Part shown: positions 8,196-17,249 of the stretch, one piece after another
Numbering within the stretch: position 1 is the first letter of the stretch
How the letters are laid out: every line of letters begins with the position of its first letter
DNA from: Niabella sp.
GTDB taxonomy: Bacteria > Bacteroidota > Bacteroidia > Chitinophagales > Chitinophagaceae
Length of the DNA: 39,363 bases
Assembly (NCBI GenBank): GCA_027493055.1
Contig: JAPUDO010000126.1
Location: 101,958-141,320, forward strand
Direction of reading: 5' to 3'
Notes under the pieces: generated by a model
Told to the model about the DNA's origin: nothing
What the model saw: the letters and a program-made list of their open reading frames with translations, nothing else
Database searches by the model: none
Made by a program: the position numbers and the translations under genes

Positions 8196-9872
8196 ATGGA
8201 GACGGCATCAACCAAAACTGAGCACCCTAAAGGTTTATGGGTCTTGTTCGGCACAGAAATGTGGGAGCGCTTTAACTTCTACGGAATGCGTGCGCTACTT
8301 ACATTGTTTATGATCAATTCGCTGGGGATCATTGAATCTGAAACCTCAATTATTTATGGCGGGTTCTTAGCGTTATGCTACCTGACTCCTATGTTAGGCG
8401 GTTTTATTGCTGATAAATATTTCGGCAACCGGAATTGTATCCTTTTGGGTGGATCATTGATGGCTATCGGGCAGATGGTGTTGTTCGTCAGTGCTTCTTC
8501 TTTTCCTCAAAACCTGGATCTTGCCAAAACGCTTCTCTGGATAGCGCTGGGGATTATCATCCTGGGCAATGGCTTTTTTAAACCCAACATTTCCTCCATG
8601 GTAGGCAGTCTGTACCCCAAACAGGAGAAAAATAAACTGGATTCTGCTTTTACTATTTTTTATATGGGTATCAACCTGGGAGCCTTCTTAGGCCAGCTGA
8701 TCTGTCCTTTGTTAGGGGATGTAAAGGATATAGATGGCGCAAGGGACATTCATGCTTTCAGATGGGGGTTCCTGGCAGCTTCTATGGCTATGATGATAGG
8801 CACCCTTCTATTCTTTCTTCTCAAAAACAAATACGTTGTAACACCCGAAGGAAGACCCATAGGCGGACTTCCTAAAAACAACACTGCCGAAGACTTTGAA
8901 GAAGGTGAAGCCCAGTCGGCCAGCTTTTCCAGAAAGTCCATCGTTGTTGCTGTTATAGCTTTTATTGGGCTTTGCCTTTTATTTCATTTTATGGCTGGGC
9001 AGAATATTGTGTACGCCCTGGTTTATGCCGCAGGCCTGACTTTAGCAGGGCTGATCATATCTGATACGTCTATTACAAAAATTGAAAGGGACAGGATACT
9101 GGTGATATATGTAGTTTCGTTCTTTGTTATCTTTTTCTGGGCAGCTTTTGAGCAGGCAGGTTCCTCTCTTACATTTATAGCAGATAACCAAACAGACAGG
9201 AGTTTTTTTGGCTGGAACATGCCGCCATCCATGGTACAGATCTTTAATGGTTTGTTTATTGTAATACTGGCAGTGCCTTTTAGCATATTGTGGGATAAAC
9301 TGAGATCCAGAAGTAAAGAGCCTGTATCTCCATTAAAACAGGCCTTTGGTTTATTGATCATTGCTTTAAGTTATTTTATCATTGCCCATAATGTTAAAGA
9401 TTTGGGCAATACCGGGTTGTTAGCTATCAAATGGCTAATCCTGCTTTACCTGTTACAGACCTGTGGCGAACTCTGCCTTTCACCTATAGGCCTTTCACTG
9501 GTAGGGAAACTGGCACCTAAAAGATTCGCCTCACTTCTGTATGGTGTATTCTTTATTTCCAACGCTGCAGGTTATGCCCTGGCTGGAACACTGGGGTCAA
9601 TAATGCCTGCTACCGGCGACAAATTTAAAAAAGCAAGCGAACTGGGCTTTAACCTCAGGGATATTTTAGACAAGAAAGTAACGCTTACCACCGAACAGGC
9701 CGAGATTTTTGCCAAGAACCAGATACCTGCATCAAACCACTCCTTTGCAGGTTTTGAAATACATAATTTGTATGAGTTTTTTATGGTTTTTGTAGTTCTC
9801 TGTGGCATTGCAGGCATCATTTTAGCATTGGTATCACCCCTTTTAAAGAAAATGATGCATGGTATAAAATAA
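8196..9872 (+). CDS. POT/PTR-family peptide:H+ symporter (second of three)
   Basis: A 558-residue paralogue of the preceding transporter. It keeps E21-MW-E24-R25-F and FYGMRALL in TM1, GNGFFKPNISSM in TM4 and CGELCLSPIGLSLV in TM10, so the proton and peptide machinery looks intact. Unlike the other two, it carries a longer soluble stretch of about 50 residues before the last helix (around residues 470-520, including ATGDKFKKASE and LTTEQAEIF). This may be a periplasmic or cytoplasmic loop with its own contact role. It ends in KKMMHGIK, like the KKLMHGVR of the first copy, which supports tandem duplication. A hairpin terminator follows 24 bases after the stop. Confidence 0.93.
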   Translation: METASTKTEHPKGLWVLFGTEMWERFNFYGMRALLTLFMINSLGIIESETSIIYGGFLALCYLTPMLGGFIADKYFGNRNCILLGGSLMAIGQMVLFVSASSFPQNLDLAKTLLWIALGIIILGNGFFKPNISSMVGSLYPKQEKNKLDSAFTIFYMGINLGAFLGQLICPLLGDVKDIDGARDIHAFRWGFLAASMAMMIGTLLFFLLKNKYVVTPEGRPIGGLPKNNTAEDFEEGEAQSASFSRKSIVVAVIAFIGLCLLFHFMAGQNIVYALVYAAGLTLAGLIISDTSITKIERDRILVIYVVSFFVIFFWAAFEQAGSSLTFIADNQTDRSFFGWNMPPSMVQIFNGLFIVILAVPFSILWDKLRSRSKEPVSPLKQAFGLLIIALSYFIIAHNVKDLGNTGLLAIKWLILLYLLQTCGELCLSPIGLSLVGKLAPKRFASLLYGVFFISNAAGYALAGTLGSIMPATGDKFKKASELGFNLRDILDKKVTLTTEQAEIFAKNQIPASNHSFAGFEIHNLYEFFMVFVVLCGIAGIILALVSPLLKKMMHGIK

Positions 9873-9896
9873 ACCGGTCCATCACATAATATAGAG

Positions 9897-9927
9897 AACA
9901 GCTTCTCATTAGGAGCTGTTTTTTTAT
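9897..9927 (+). terminator. Rho-independent terminator between second and third transporter
   Basis: A 7-bp stem, AACAGCT with AGCTGTT, and a 10-base loop are followed by a T-run. It separates the third transporter from the first two, so that gene likely has its own promoter. Candidate -7 boxes at 9955-9962 (TATCTTTC) and 9968-9975 (TACTTTTA) are imperfect. Confidence 0.8.
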
Positions 9928-9981
9928 TTTACCGGCAAGTATTTAAGTTTTCATTATCTTTCCTTTTTACTTTTACGCCTC

Positions 9982-11487
9982 ATGCAAACTTTAGAACAAA
10001 TCCAGGACTTTAAGGGTAAATACCCCAGGCAGCTATGGTCACTATTCTTTTCTGAAATGTGGGAACGCTTTTGTTTTTACGGAATGCGCGGTATGCTTAC
10101 TTTTTTTATGGTGCACCAGCTGTTCTTTGACGAAAAGAGCGCACAGCTTCAGTATGGCGCTACCCAGGCTTTTGTATATGCCTTCACTTTTATAGGGGGC
10201 TTGTTTGCTGATAAGATCCTGGGGTTTAAAAAATCCCTGTTTTGGGGAGGTATATTAATGATTGTGGGAAGCCTGATACTTGCTACGGACCCTAAACAGT
10301 TCTTCTTTCTTGGCATCAGCTTTACCGTAATCGGAACCGGCTTCTTTAAACCTAATATTTCTACTATGGTGGGCGCCCTTTATAAACCCGGCGATGTACG
10401 GAGAGATGCCGGCTTCTCCCTCTTTTATTCAGGCATCAACCTTGGTGCTTTATTAGGCGGCTATATCTGTATTGCAGTGGGAAAGGGCACCATGCTATCT
10501 TCAGTAATTCCGGAAAACCTGAGATGGAACGTAGCATTTGGGTTTGCAGCGATCGTCATGTCGATCAGCTTAATTACATTTTTACTTACCAAGAAGCATT
10601 TAGGCCCTATTGGGGATTCGCCATTTGCAGCAAAAGGATTAAAAGGGAAAAACTGGTACGATTACCTGGTTTATGCCGGTGCCCTGGCTATGGTTCCGGT
10701 TATTATGGCAATGGTATCTAAAACTGAATATACTGACTGGTTCATGTATATTATAGGGCCGGCTACACTGCTCTACCTGTTCTTTGAGATGAGGAAATAT
10801 TCAAAAGCGGAAAATAAAAAACTGTTTGCTGCTTTAGTTTTTATTGTTTTCTCCATCCTGTTCTGGGCTTTCTTTGAGCAAAGCGGTGGCTCGTTAAGCA
10901 TTTTTGCGGCATCTAACCTCGACAATAAGCTATTAGGTGTATTTACACTCGATCCCAACTCTGTAAACAATGCGGCTAATGCATTTTTTGTAATTGCGCT
11001 GGCATGGTTAGCCGGGCTGATATGGATAGGACTGGCTAAAAAGAAAATAGAACCTAATACCGTAGTTAAGTTCGGACTTGGATTTATCTTTTTAGGACTC
11101 TCATTTTATATTTTGTACTATACCCGGTATTTCGCAAATGATTTAGGTATTACTTCTTTAAATGTGTTCACCTTTGCTTACCTGGTAATGACATTAGGGG
11201 AGCTTTGCTTATCGCCGATTGGCTTATCTATTATGACAAAATTATCACCCCACAGATTACAGGGAATGATGATGGGTATGTGGTTCCTGGCTTCTGCATA
11301 CGGACAATATGTTGCCGGTATTTTAGGCGCCGGCATGAGCACAGCCGACAATAATGCTCCGCCAATGGAGAAACTGATGGCCTTTACCGCAGGTTACCAG
11401 CAACTGGCCATTTATGCACTCATTGCAGGGGCTGTGCTGATTGTTATCTCCCCTGTAGTAAGAAAACTGATGGGGGAAGTGAAATAA
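9982..11487 (+). CDS. POT/PTR-family peptide:H+ symporter (third of three)
   Basis: A 501-residue symporter, the most compact of the three and near the usual length of bacterial POT proteins. TM1 has E25-MW-E28-R29-F then FYGMRGML. TM4 has GTGFFKPNISTM, and TM10 has LGELCLSPIGLSIM. The hinge between halves is short and basic (KGLKGKNWYDY). It differs in sequence from copies one and two more than they differ from each other by eye, so it is probably the older branch. Its own terminator-separated unit suggests separate regulation. It should import short peptides; the differing specificities cannot be read from sequence. Confidence 0.92.
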   Translation: MQTLEQIQDFKGKYPRQLWSLFFSEMWERFCFYGMRGMLTFFMVHQLFFDEKSAQLQYGATQAFVYAFTFIGGLFADKILGFKKSLFWGGILMIVGSLILATDPKQFFFLGISFTVIGTGFFKPNISTMVGALYKPGDVRRDAGFSLFYSGINLGALLGGYICIAVGKGTMLSSVIPENLRWNVAFGFAAIVMSISLITFLLTKKHLGPIGDSPFAAKGLKGKNWYDYLVYAGALAMVPVIMAMVSKTEYTDWFMYIIGPATLLYLFFEMRKYSKAENKKLFAALVFIVFSILFWAFFEQSGGSLSIFAASNLDNKLLGVFTLDPNSVNNAANAFFVIALAWLAGLIWIGLAKKKIEPNTVVKFGLGFIFLGLSFYILYYTRYFANDLGITSLNVFTFAYLVMTLGELCLSPIGLSIMTKLSPHRLQGMMMGMWFLASAYGQYVAGILGAGMSTADNNAPPMEKLMAFTAGYQQLAIYALIAGAVLIVISPVVRKLMGEVK

Positions 11488-11518
11488 AACTATGGCTTAT
11501 AGTTCATGGTTTTTAACA

Positions 11519-11579
11519 GGAAGTGGGAAGTAGTAAGTAGGGAATAATAAACACTACCTACTTACTATTTACTACTTCC
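11519..11579. repeat. Imperfect dyad between convergent genes, possible two-way terminator
   Basis: A 23-base arm at 11519-11541 pairs with 11557-11579 at 20 of 23 positions around a 15-base loop. The arms are made of AAGTAGTAAGTAG-type repeats. It sits exactly between two genes that point toward each other and could end both transcripts, though there is no clean T-run. Confidence 0.55.
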
Positions 11580-11589
11580 TTCTATAGAT

Positions 11590-12501
11590 CTAAACAAAGC
11601 TGTCCACTTCCCGGTAAGCCTGTACCAGTCTTTCTTCCCCTTCTTTGCCTGGTTTAGAGATGCCATGCTCCATGCCTACAATGCCTTTATAGCCTTTATA
11701 GTATAAAAATTTAAATACGTTTTTATAATTGACCTCTCCCGTTGTTGGTTCTTTGCGCCCCGGGTTATCCCCTACCTGTATATAAGGAATTTCATCCCAG
11801 CACATTTCAAGATTTTTTATAAGATTCCCTTCGTTCTTTTGCATATGATAGGCATCATACAGTATTTTACAGCTCGGACTATCTACGGCTTTGCATATTT
11901 CATAGGTTTGAGTTGAGTAACGGAGGAACAGATCGGGTGTATCACTTAATGGTTCCAGTACCATTACAATACCGTGGGGTTCGAAAATCTCTGCACCACG
12001 GCGCAATGCTTCAATTACATTGGCGGTTTGTATAGCCAAAGGCAATGACTTTTCAAAGTCGCCCGGTACCACTGTTACCCATTTGGCATTACAGCGTTTA
12101 GCTACTTCAACTGATTTCCGGCAGCCATCCAGGAAGATATCAACATGCTCTTTCTTTTTAGCAGCAAGCGTATTAGCGCCGTTGCCGCCTTTGGGTACAA
12201 CAAATACTCCCATACGCATGCCCAGTTTGGCCAGTGTATCACCGATCCGTGCCTGCATGTCAGGTGTGCGGCCTGTCATGCCATTATCTTCAATAGACCT
12301 GAAGCCAAGATCGTGCATGTATTTGATCTGATCAATAAAATCCTTCCCGGAAGAGTGGGTAAACATACCTTCATGCGGAGCATAATCAAGATGAAAGACC
12401 TTACCTTCAGAAAAACTATTTCCGGCACTGCTTCCCCCGGATGCCAGTGTTAATGCACCTGCGGTAAACAGGCCGCTTTTTAGAAAAGACCTTCTTTGCA
12501 T
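11590..12501 (-). CDS. Tat-exported sugar phosphate isomerase/epimerase-like TIM-barrel protein
   Basis: A 303-residue protein with a twin-arginine signal (QRRSFLKSGLF followed by a hydrophobic stretch), then an AP_endonuc_2 / xylose-isomerase-like TIM barrel. Features supporting the barrel are RSIEDNGMTGRTPDMQ, MRMGVFVVP, AKWVTVVPGDF, VMVLEPLSDTPD, CKILYDAYHMQKNEGNL and YIQVGDNPGRKEPTTGEVNY. E of LEPL, D of YDAYH and H of DAYH are likely metal or substrate ligands, as in hydroxypyruvate isomerase relatives. The Tat signal places it outside the cytoplasm. It is divergent from an FGE-fold protein and a Tat-exported oxidoreductase, so the three may act together on an exported sugar derivative. 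The substrate is unknown. Confidence 0.85.
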   Translation of the reverse strand: MQRRSFLKSGLFTAGALTLASGGSSAGNSFSEGKVFHLDYAPHEGMFTHSSGKDFIDQIKYMHDLGFRSIEDNGMTGRTPDMQARIGDTLAKLGMRMGVFVVPKGGNGANTLAAKKKEHVDIFLDGCRKSVEVAKRCNAKWVTVVPGDFEKSLPLAIQTANVIEALRRGAEIFEPHGIVMVLEPLSDTPDLFLRYSTQTYEICKAVDSPSCKILYDAYHMQKNEGNLIKNLEMCWDEIPYIQVGDNPGRKEPTTGEVNYKNVFKFLYYKGYKGIVGMEHGISKPGKEGEERLVQAYREVDSFV

Positions 12502-12607
12502 CGTTATTTTTTTGCCAAGATAACTTTAAAAAAATTATTATCCCTTGCAAAAATCTGCAAAACCCTGGTTAAAAATATTTTGCACGATTATTTCAGATTT
12601 TGTTTTA

Positions 12608-12615
12608 TACCTTTA
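12608..12615 (+). promoter_or_regulatory. -7 box before the FGE-fold gene
   Basis: TACCTTTA differs from TAnnTTTG at one base and ends five bases before the ATG at 12621. The spacing predicts a leaderless or nearly leaderless transcript. A TTTG at 12579-12582 is a possible but distant -33 element. Confidence 0.45.
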
Positions 12616-12620
12616 GCGTT

Positions 12621-13577
12621 ATGCGAAACATAGTATTAGCTGTTTGTGGTGCGATTGCATTTTTCAACACTCAGGCTCAGGACAATTCATTTAAAAAGTA
12701 CGAACAATCTATTCCCGGTTCAAGCGTAAAATTCGCGATGGTGCCCGTACCTGCAGGCACTTTCTTATTAGGCAGCCCGGATTCCGACCCCAACAAAGAG
12801 GGAGATGAGACGCCACAGAAAGAGGTGAAAATTGAAGCTTTCTGGATGGGTGCAAAAGAAGTGACATTTGAAGAGTACCTTACGTTTTTTGCCGATGAGC
12901 ATTTTTCCAGGAACTCCAAGGTAGACGCTGTTACACGCCCAAGCGTGCCTTATGTTGATCCCTCTGCCGCTGTAGGAGGTGATGACCAGACCTATCCGGC
13001 TATTAATATAAAACAGTTTTCGGCTTTAATGTACTGTCGCTGGCTGTATAAAAAGACAGGTATTTTTTACAGGCTTCCGTCTGAAGCAGAATGGGAGTAT
13101 GCAGCCAGAGCAGGCTCCAAAGCTATTTACCCTTTTGGGGATGATGCTTCTTTATTGAATGAGTATGCCTGGTACAGCGCAAACAGCAACGACTCTTTAA
13201 AACATGGCGGACTAAAAAAACCTAACGCCTGGGGACTTTATGATATGCTGGGCAATGCACAGGAATGGGTATTGGACCAATACCAGGAAGATTATTATGC
13301 TACGATCAGGGACAAGGCTGTTAATCCCATCCGGATCCCCGAAGTGAAGCATCCCGGGGTGGTTCGGGGAGGCTCTTATAAAAGCAGGGCACAAGACTTG
13401 CGACCGGCCAACCGAATTGCTTCCAGCCTCGATTGGAGCAAAAGCGACCCGCAAATACCTAAAAGCCAGTGGTGGAATACTGATGCACCTTTTGTTGGAT
13501 TCAGGATCATACGTCCGCTTAAACAACCTACTGCCGAAGAAGCCGACAAATTTTTTAAGCAATTCACAGGGCGCTAA
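12621..13577 (+). CDS. Secreted SUMF1/FGE-fold protein without the catalytic cysteines
   Basis: A 318-residue protein with a signal peptide ending NTQAQ. The start at 12621 is chosen because it opens directly with the signal peptide, while the in-frame ATG at 12600 lies upstream of the -7 box. The FGE-sulfatase domain is clear: MVPVPAGTFLLGS, WMGAKEVTFEEY, YRLPSEAEWEYAARAG, WGLYDMLGNAQEWV and VVRGGSYKSRAQDLRPANR. In true formylglycine-generating enzymes the segment after RGGS carries the copper-binding cysteines; here it has none, so sulfatase activation is unlikely. Related non-catalytic members serve as binding or structural proteins. It lies 26 bases before the Tat-exported oxidoreductase and probably shares its transcript. 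Confidence 0.85.
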   Translation: MRNIVLAVCGAIAFFNTQAQDNSFKKYEQSIPGSSVKFAMVPVPAGTFLLGSPDSDPNKEGDETPQKEVKIEAFWMGAKEVTFEEYLTFFADEHFSRNSKVDAVTRPSVPYVDPSAAVGGDDQTYPAINIKQFSALMYCRWLYKKTGIFYRLPSEAEWEYAARAGSKAIYPFGDDASLLNEYAWYSANSNDSLKHGGLKKPNAWGLYDMLGNAQEWVLDQYQEDYYATIRDKAVNPIRIPEVKHPGVVRGGSYKSRAQDLRPANRIASSLDWSKSDPQIPKSQWWNTDAPFVGFRIIRPLKQPTAEEADKFFKQFTGR

Positions 13578-13603
13578 GCATACAATAATAAAAAATATAT
13601 AAA

Positions 13604-14938
13604 ATGAGTTACAGTAAGTCAAGAAGAAATTTTGTAAAGCAGGGCTCACTGATTGCCGGCGGTCTTATGGCGGCGCCCATCCTCAGCCGGGCTAATTACT
13701 TTTCGGGTTCAGCAGGCGAGATCAAAGTTGCAGTTGTAGGTTGCGGCGGGCGTGGCACAGGCGCTGCGCTGCAGGCACTTAATTCAAAGCAAAATGTAAA
13801 GATCGTTGCTCTTGCCGATGCTTTCCGGGACAGGCTGGATGGATGCTATGCGGCCTTAACAGCTAAAGACCTTTCTGATCAGGGATACAGCGGTAACTTC
13901 CTGAATAAAGTAGATGTGCCCGAAGAAAGGAAGTTTACAGGCTTTGACGCTTTTCAAAAAGCCATTCCCTATGCAGATGTAGTAATATTGGCTACTCCCC
14001 CCGGTTTCAGGCCTATTCATTTTGAAGAATGCGTAAAAAAAGGGAAACACGTTTTCATGGAAAAACCTGTTGCAGTAGATCCGGCGGGGATAAAAAAAGT
14101 TCTGGATGCAGCAGTTGTAGCCAAACAAAAGAAGCTGAATGTAGTGGTAGGGTTACAAAGAAGATACCAGAACTCTTACCGTGAATTGTTTAAAAGAAAA
14201 AATCTGATTGGGGATGTAACTTCTGCACAGGCATGGTGGGTAGGATCGGGGGTATGGGTTAAAGAAAGACAGCCCGATCAAACAGAAATGGAATACCAGA
14301 TGCGCAACTGGTACTATTTTAACTGGCTTTGCGGGGATCATATTGTAGAACAGCACGTACACAATATTGATGTAGTGAACTGGTTTAAGGACGCCTACCC
14401 GGTTAAGGCCCAGGGCATGGGGGGCCGGCAGGTACGTACGGATAAGAAGTATGGCGAAATATACGACCACCATTATGTAGAGTTCCATTACGCTGATGGC
14501 AGCATTATGAACAGCCAGTGCAGACATATAAGCGGTACAATGGGTAAAGTAGACGAACTATTGGTAGGAACAAAAGGAAGAATTTATTGCGGCGCCGGCA
14601 CCATTACAGATCTTAAGGGCAATACAGTGTACGGATTTGATAAAAAAGGGGAAAACAATCCTTACCAGGGCGAGCATGATGAACTGTTTGCCGCTATAGC
14701 CAAAGGTGAATATAAGTTTGCAGATGCAGAGTTCGGTGCTAAAAGTACATTAACAGGCATTATCGGACGTATGGCTACTTACAGCGGACAGGTAATTGAC
14801 TTTGAGAAGGCATTAAACAGTGGTATAGATATCATGCCTAAAGAATACAGCTTTAGCGCCACACCACCAGTGGTTCCTAATGCGGACGGGACTTACCCTA
14901 TTGCCGTTCCCGGTAAAACAAATTATAAAGTTTCTTAG
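13604..14938 (+). CDS. Tat-exported Gfo/Idh/MocA-family oxidoreductase
   Basis: A 444-residue protein with a Tat signal (SRRNFVKQG plus hydrophobic region to about 30). The Rossmann start VAVVGCGGRGTGAAL (about 44-58) and the EKPVAVDP motif are diagnostic for this NAD(P)-binding family. The C-terminal half with DHIVEQHVHNIDVVNW and DHHYVEFHYADGS is the substrate domain. Exported members often act on sugars or glycosides, and some (GH109) are NAD-dependent glycosidases; this cannot be decided here. It follows the FGE-fold gene by 26 bases and ends before a strong terminator. Its last 130 codons include a segment (14810-14866) that is echoed in a fossil copy at 17521-17576. Confidence 0.9.
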   Translation: MSYSKSRRNFVKQGSLIAGGLMAAPILSRANYFSGSAGEIKVAVVGCGGRGTGAALQALNSKQNVKIVALADAFRDRLDGCYAALTAKDLSDQGYSGNFLNKVDVPEERKFTGFDAFQKAIPYADVVILATPPGFRPIHFEECVKKGKHVFMEKPVAVDPAGIKKVLDAAVVAKQKKLNVVVGLQRRYQNSYRELFKRKNLIGDVTSAQAWWVGSGVWVKERQPDQTEMEYQMRNWYYFNWLCGDHIVEQHVHNIDVVNWFKDAYPVKAQGMGGRQVRTDKKYGEIYDHHYVEFHYADGSIMNSQCRHISGTMGKVDELLVGTKGRIYCGAGTITDLKGNTVYGFDKKGENNPYQGEHDELFAAIAKGEYKFADAEFGAKSTLTGIIGRMATYSGQVIDFEKALNSGIDIMPKEYSFSATPPVVPNADGTYPIAVPGKTNYKVS

Positions 14939-14958
14939 TTGCCATAGGATGGTATCAA

Positions 14959-15000
14959 CAAAGCCTGGCAGGTTCCGGAACTTGCCAGGCTTTGTTTTTC
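14959..15000 (+). terminator. Rho-independent terminator after the Gfo/Idh/MocA gene
   Basis: A 12-bp perfect stem, CAAAGCCTGGCA with TGCCAGGCTTTG (14959-14970 and 14983-14994), is followed by TTTTTC. Strong and well placed, 20 bases after the stop. Confidence 0.9.
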
Positions 15001-15049
15001 AAAGTCAAGCTAAAAAATTCTCTTTATTTTTAACATCATTCCGGTTTTA

Positions 15050-15427
15050 TTATTGCCTTAAGATCTTTTCCATCTTTTTGCCTTTCGCTAATTCATCCAC
15101 CAGCTTATCTAAATATCTTGCTTTCCTTGTTAATGGATTTTCAATTTCTTCTATCCTATAGCCACAGATTACTCCTGTTACCAGGTGTGCGTTAGGGTTC
15201 AGGTCAGCCCTCTTAAAAAATGTTTCAAAAGTCACTTTTTCATCTATTAGTTCCCGGAGCTTTTTGTCATTAAATCCTGTCAGCCATTCTATCACCTGGT
15301 GTAATTCCTCTTTTGTCCTGCCTTTGCTCTCAACCTTGGTAACATAATGTGGATACACCGATGCAAATATCATTTTTGCGATTCGCTCATTGTGTTCAGG
15401 AGTTGTTTTCATATTATTTGATTTCAT
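15050..15427 (-). CDS. DUF2200 family protein
   Basis: A 125-residue soluble protein recognised as DUF2200 by [27 protein letters not shown], split here as FASVYPHYV and [17 protein letters not shown], and by [14 protein letters not shown]. No signal peptide or membrane segment. A second in-frame ATG at 15412 is an equally possible start, since many homologues begin just before the HNE motif. The function of the family is unknown. It is the first gene of a low-GC accessory block between the Gfo gene and mfd, convergent with Gfo, 106 bases downstream of the DinB-like gene on the same strand. Confidence 0.85.
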   Translation of the reverse strand: MKSNNMKTTPEHNERIAKMIFASVYPHYVTKVESKGRTKEELHQVIEWLTGFNDKKLRELIDEKVTFETFFKRADLNPNAHLVTGVICGYRIEEIENPLTRKARYLDKLVDELAKGKKMEKILRQ

Positions 15428-15533
15428 GTTTGCAAGAAATGTTACCAGTAAAGTGGCGATTGCACAATATTCCGCCTACCTACCACAACCGCGTAAATCT
15501 AAGGGTGAGACTCAGCAAGCAAGAATGCTATAG

Positions 15534-16106
15534 TTATTCTTTTTTGTCATTTAAAAATTCGTCTGTAAAGTGCGCTCTTTGTTTTGGCTTTGAAAACCTG
15601 TCTTTGTTATACGCTTGCGAATTCCCTTTCGGAATTGATAATGAAGCCCAGCCATTTTCTGCAAGCATTTTTCCTAAAAATACGATTTGCCCGATATGAT
15701 ATGGATAATGGGCAAGCTGCCTGTTAATAGCTTCTGTTACAGTATGTCCCTGATTTCGTATATAGACAATTTTGTCCAGGTCATCTGTCGTCAGGGAATT
15801 GATTGCGTTAAAAAGACAAGTCCAGCCTTCATTCCATTTCTCCAAGAGTTCTTCTCTGCTTTTTATGTCATTTTCAAATTCGGCATCTCTATTACGAAAA
15901 TCCTTTTCACCGTCTGAAGTCAGAAAATCAGTCCAGCGTGAAAGCATATTGCCCCAAAGATGTTTTACAATTGCCGCAATGCTGTTACTGTCATCATTAT
16001 ATTGCCAAAACAGCTTGTCGTCCTGCACTTGTAAAAATGTTTTGTCTCCAAGCAGTTTGTAATACTCAAATTGCTTTCTGATACTTTCTAAATAGTCGTT
16101 CGCCAT
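15534..16106 (-). CDS. DUF1572 / DinB-like four-helix protein
   Basis: A 190-residue protein of the DinB/YfiT superfamily, DUF1572 branch. It begins NDYLESIRKQFEYYK, continues with IVKHLWGNMLSRW, in which H49 is a likely metal ligand, and has AHYPYHIGQIVFLGKM, where the two histidines complete the usual metal triad. The C-terminal SLSIPKGNS stretch is typical for the DUF1572 branch. Such proteins often act as thiol-dependent metalloenzymes, but no substrate can be given. It is 194 bases from the broken protease gene and on the same strand as its two neighbours in the block. Confidence 0.85.
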   Translation of the reverse strand: MANDYLESIRKQFEYYKLLGDKTFLQVQDDKLFWQYNDDSNSIAAIVKHLWGNMLSRWTDFLTSDGEKDFRNRDAEFENDIKSREELLEKWNEGWTCLFNAINSLTTDDLDKIVYIRNQGHTVTEAINRQLAHYPYHIGQIVFLGKMLAENGWASLSIPKGNSQAYNKDRFSKPKQRAHFTDEFLNDKKE

Positions 16107-16125
16107 AATTGTGTGGTTTGTTTAT

Positions 16126-16143
16126 CCCATAAAGCTTTATGGG
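16126..16143. repeat. 18-bp perfect palindrome upstream of the DinB-like gene
   Basis: CCCATAAAGCTTTATGGG is fully self-complementary and lies 20 bases before the DinB-like start on its 5' side. It could be an operator or a relic of the accessory block. No second copy is seen in the window. Confidence 0.6.
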
Positions 16144-16300
16144 TTCGCAATGGCAGCGCATTTTAAAACCATCAGCCTAAATTTTATATAAAAGTTGATA
16201 GAAGTACGCCAGCTCAATTTTGTATGCCAGTCTCACTATTAGCAAACCGATGCCAGCCGTTTGCTCTTTTTCTGACACTAATTTAAGTTTTCTTTATTAC

Positions 16301-17007
16301 TTATTTCGTTTTCCAGATCTTTCCTATGATTAACCAGATCACTACAGAAACACATAATCCTGTAATTTTAACCCTGCTCATTTCTCCATCTGATGGTGTT
16401 ATAATGATCAGCGAATGTAGCCCTGCCGCCGTTAAATAAGATTTTGTTTCGTTAGCAAACCCGCATAATAAAAAGAAACTAATAAGGCAAATGAGTAAAA
16501 ACCTTGTAAAGTCAAACCGGGAGTTAAACCTGAAATGCCAGGCCCACCATAATATACCAATTACCAGGCTATAAGCGATTTTGTTCAGCGGTCGCAAAGC
16601 GTCAAGCAAATAACCTCTCCAAAATATTTCCTCTGTAACAGCGTATAGTAAAGCAATAATTGAAAAAACAAATCCGTAAAAATGTTCATTAATGCTGCTG
16701 CTTTTATAAATACCGATTATAGTAAAAACTACTGCCGGCACTAACACAATCAAAATACTTTTCAGATGGTTTTTTCCTGATAACGAAATTGTTCTCTTAC
16801 ATTTTTTATCGAACTTATATGCAAGTAAAGCCGCAGTTAAAGTACCAATACCAGCAGGTAAAAATGCCCAATCATTAATTAAAAAACCGGTTGTTAATTT
16901 TTGATAATAAGGTGTAAGAAAACCCGAATTAAAAGCGCCGATATGCTAAACGCTATCACATAAAAAATGAATATTTTGTTTCAGGCTATTTTTGCATTAC
17001 CAGTCAT
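16301..17007 (-). pseudogene. Broken CPBP-family (CAAX-like) intramembrane metalloprotease gene
   Basis: The frame ending at 16301 encodes a membrane protein with the CPBP motif EEIFWRGYLLD (EExxxR) and a second motif WWAWHFRF (histidine), the metal site of Abi/CAAX proteases. Read upstream, this frame stays open through FLTPYYQKL and GTLTAALLAYKF to a TAG at 16946-16948. A neighbouring frame then carries the expected first membrane segment (IFIFYVIAFSISAL), after an ATG at 17007, but it is cut by a TGA at 16981-16983 where tryptophan would fit. One missing T in the run near 16932 would join the frames. Two lesions therefore disable the gene. A shorter protein from an internal start, lacking TM1, cannot be fully excluded. 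Confidence 0.8.
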
Positions 17008-17249
17008 AAAGTCTTGCTCATTTCAGTTCGTTTATCATTTGTTCTGTTGGCGGTTGGGTTTGACATTACCGTCAATGGTTTTCGGCTTTGCGTTCGGATG
17101 CTTTTTAATGTTGCTGTTCAATTGAAGCCGATTAGTTCGAATTTACGAAAAACTACGAAACAGGGAATATCCGCCCTTCTTGGGGTGTAGTACAAAAGTC
17201 CCTTTTTATGCTGCTATGGCCACACGCACTATCGGGCAATAATATTTCG
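17008..17249. other. Non-coding spacer of the accessory block
   Basis: No gene or RNA is recognised. A small hairpin TTGAC-ATTACC-GTCAA lies near 17070, and an AT-rich stretch with TTCGAATTTACG follows. The base composition is lower in GC than in the flanking housekeeping genes. Confidence 0.4.
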
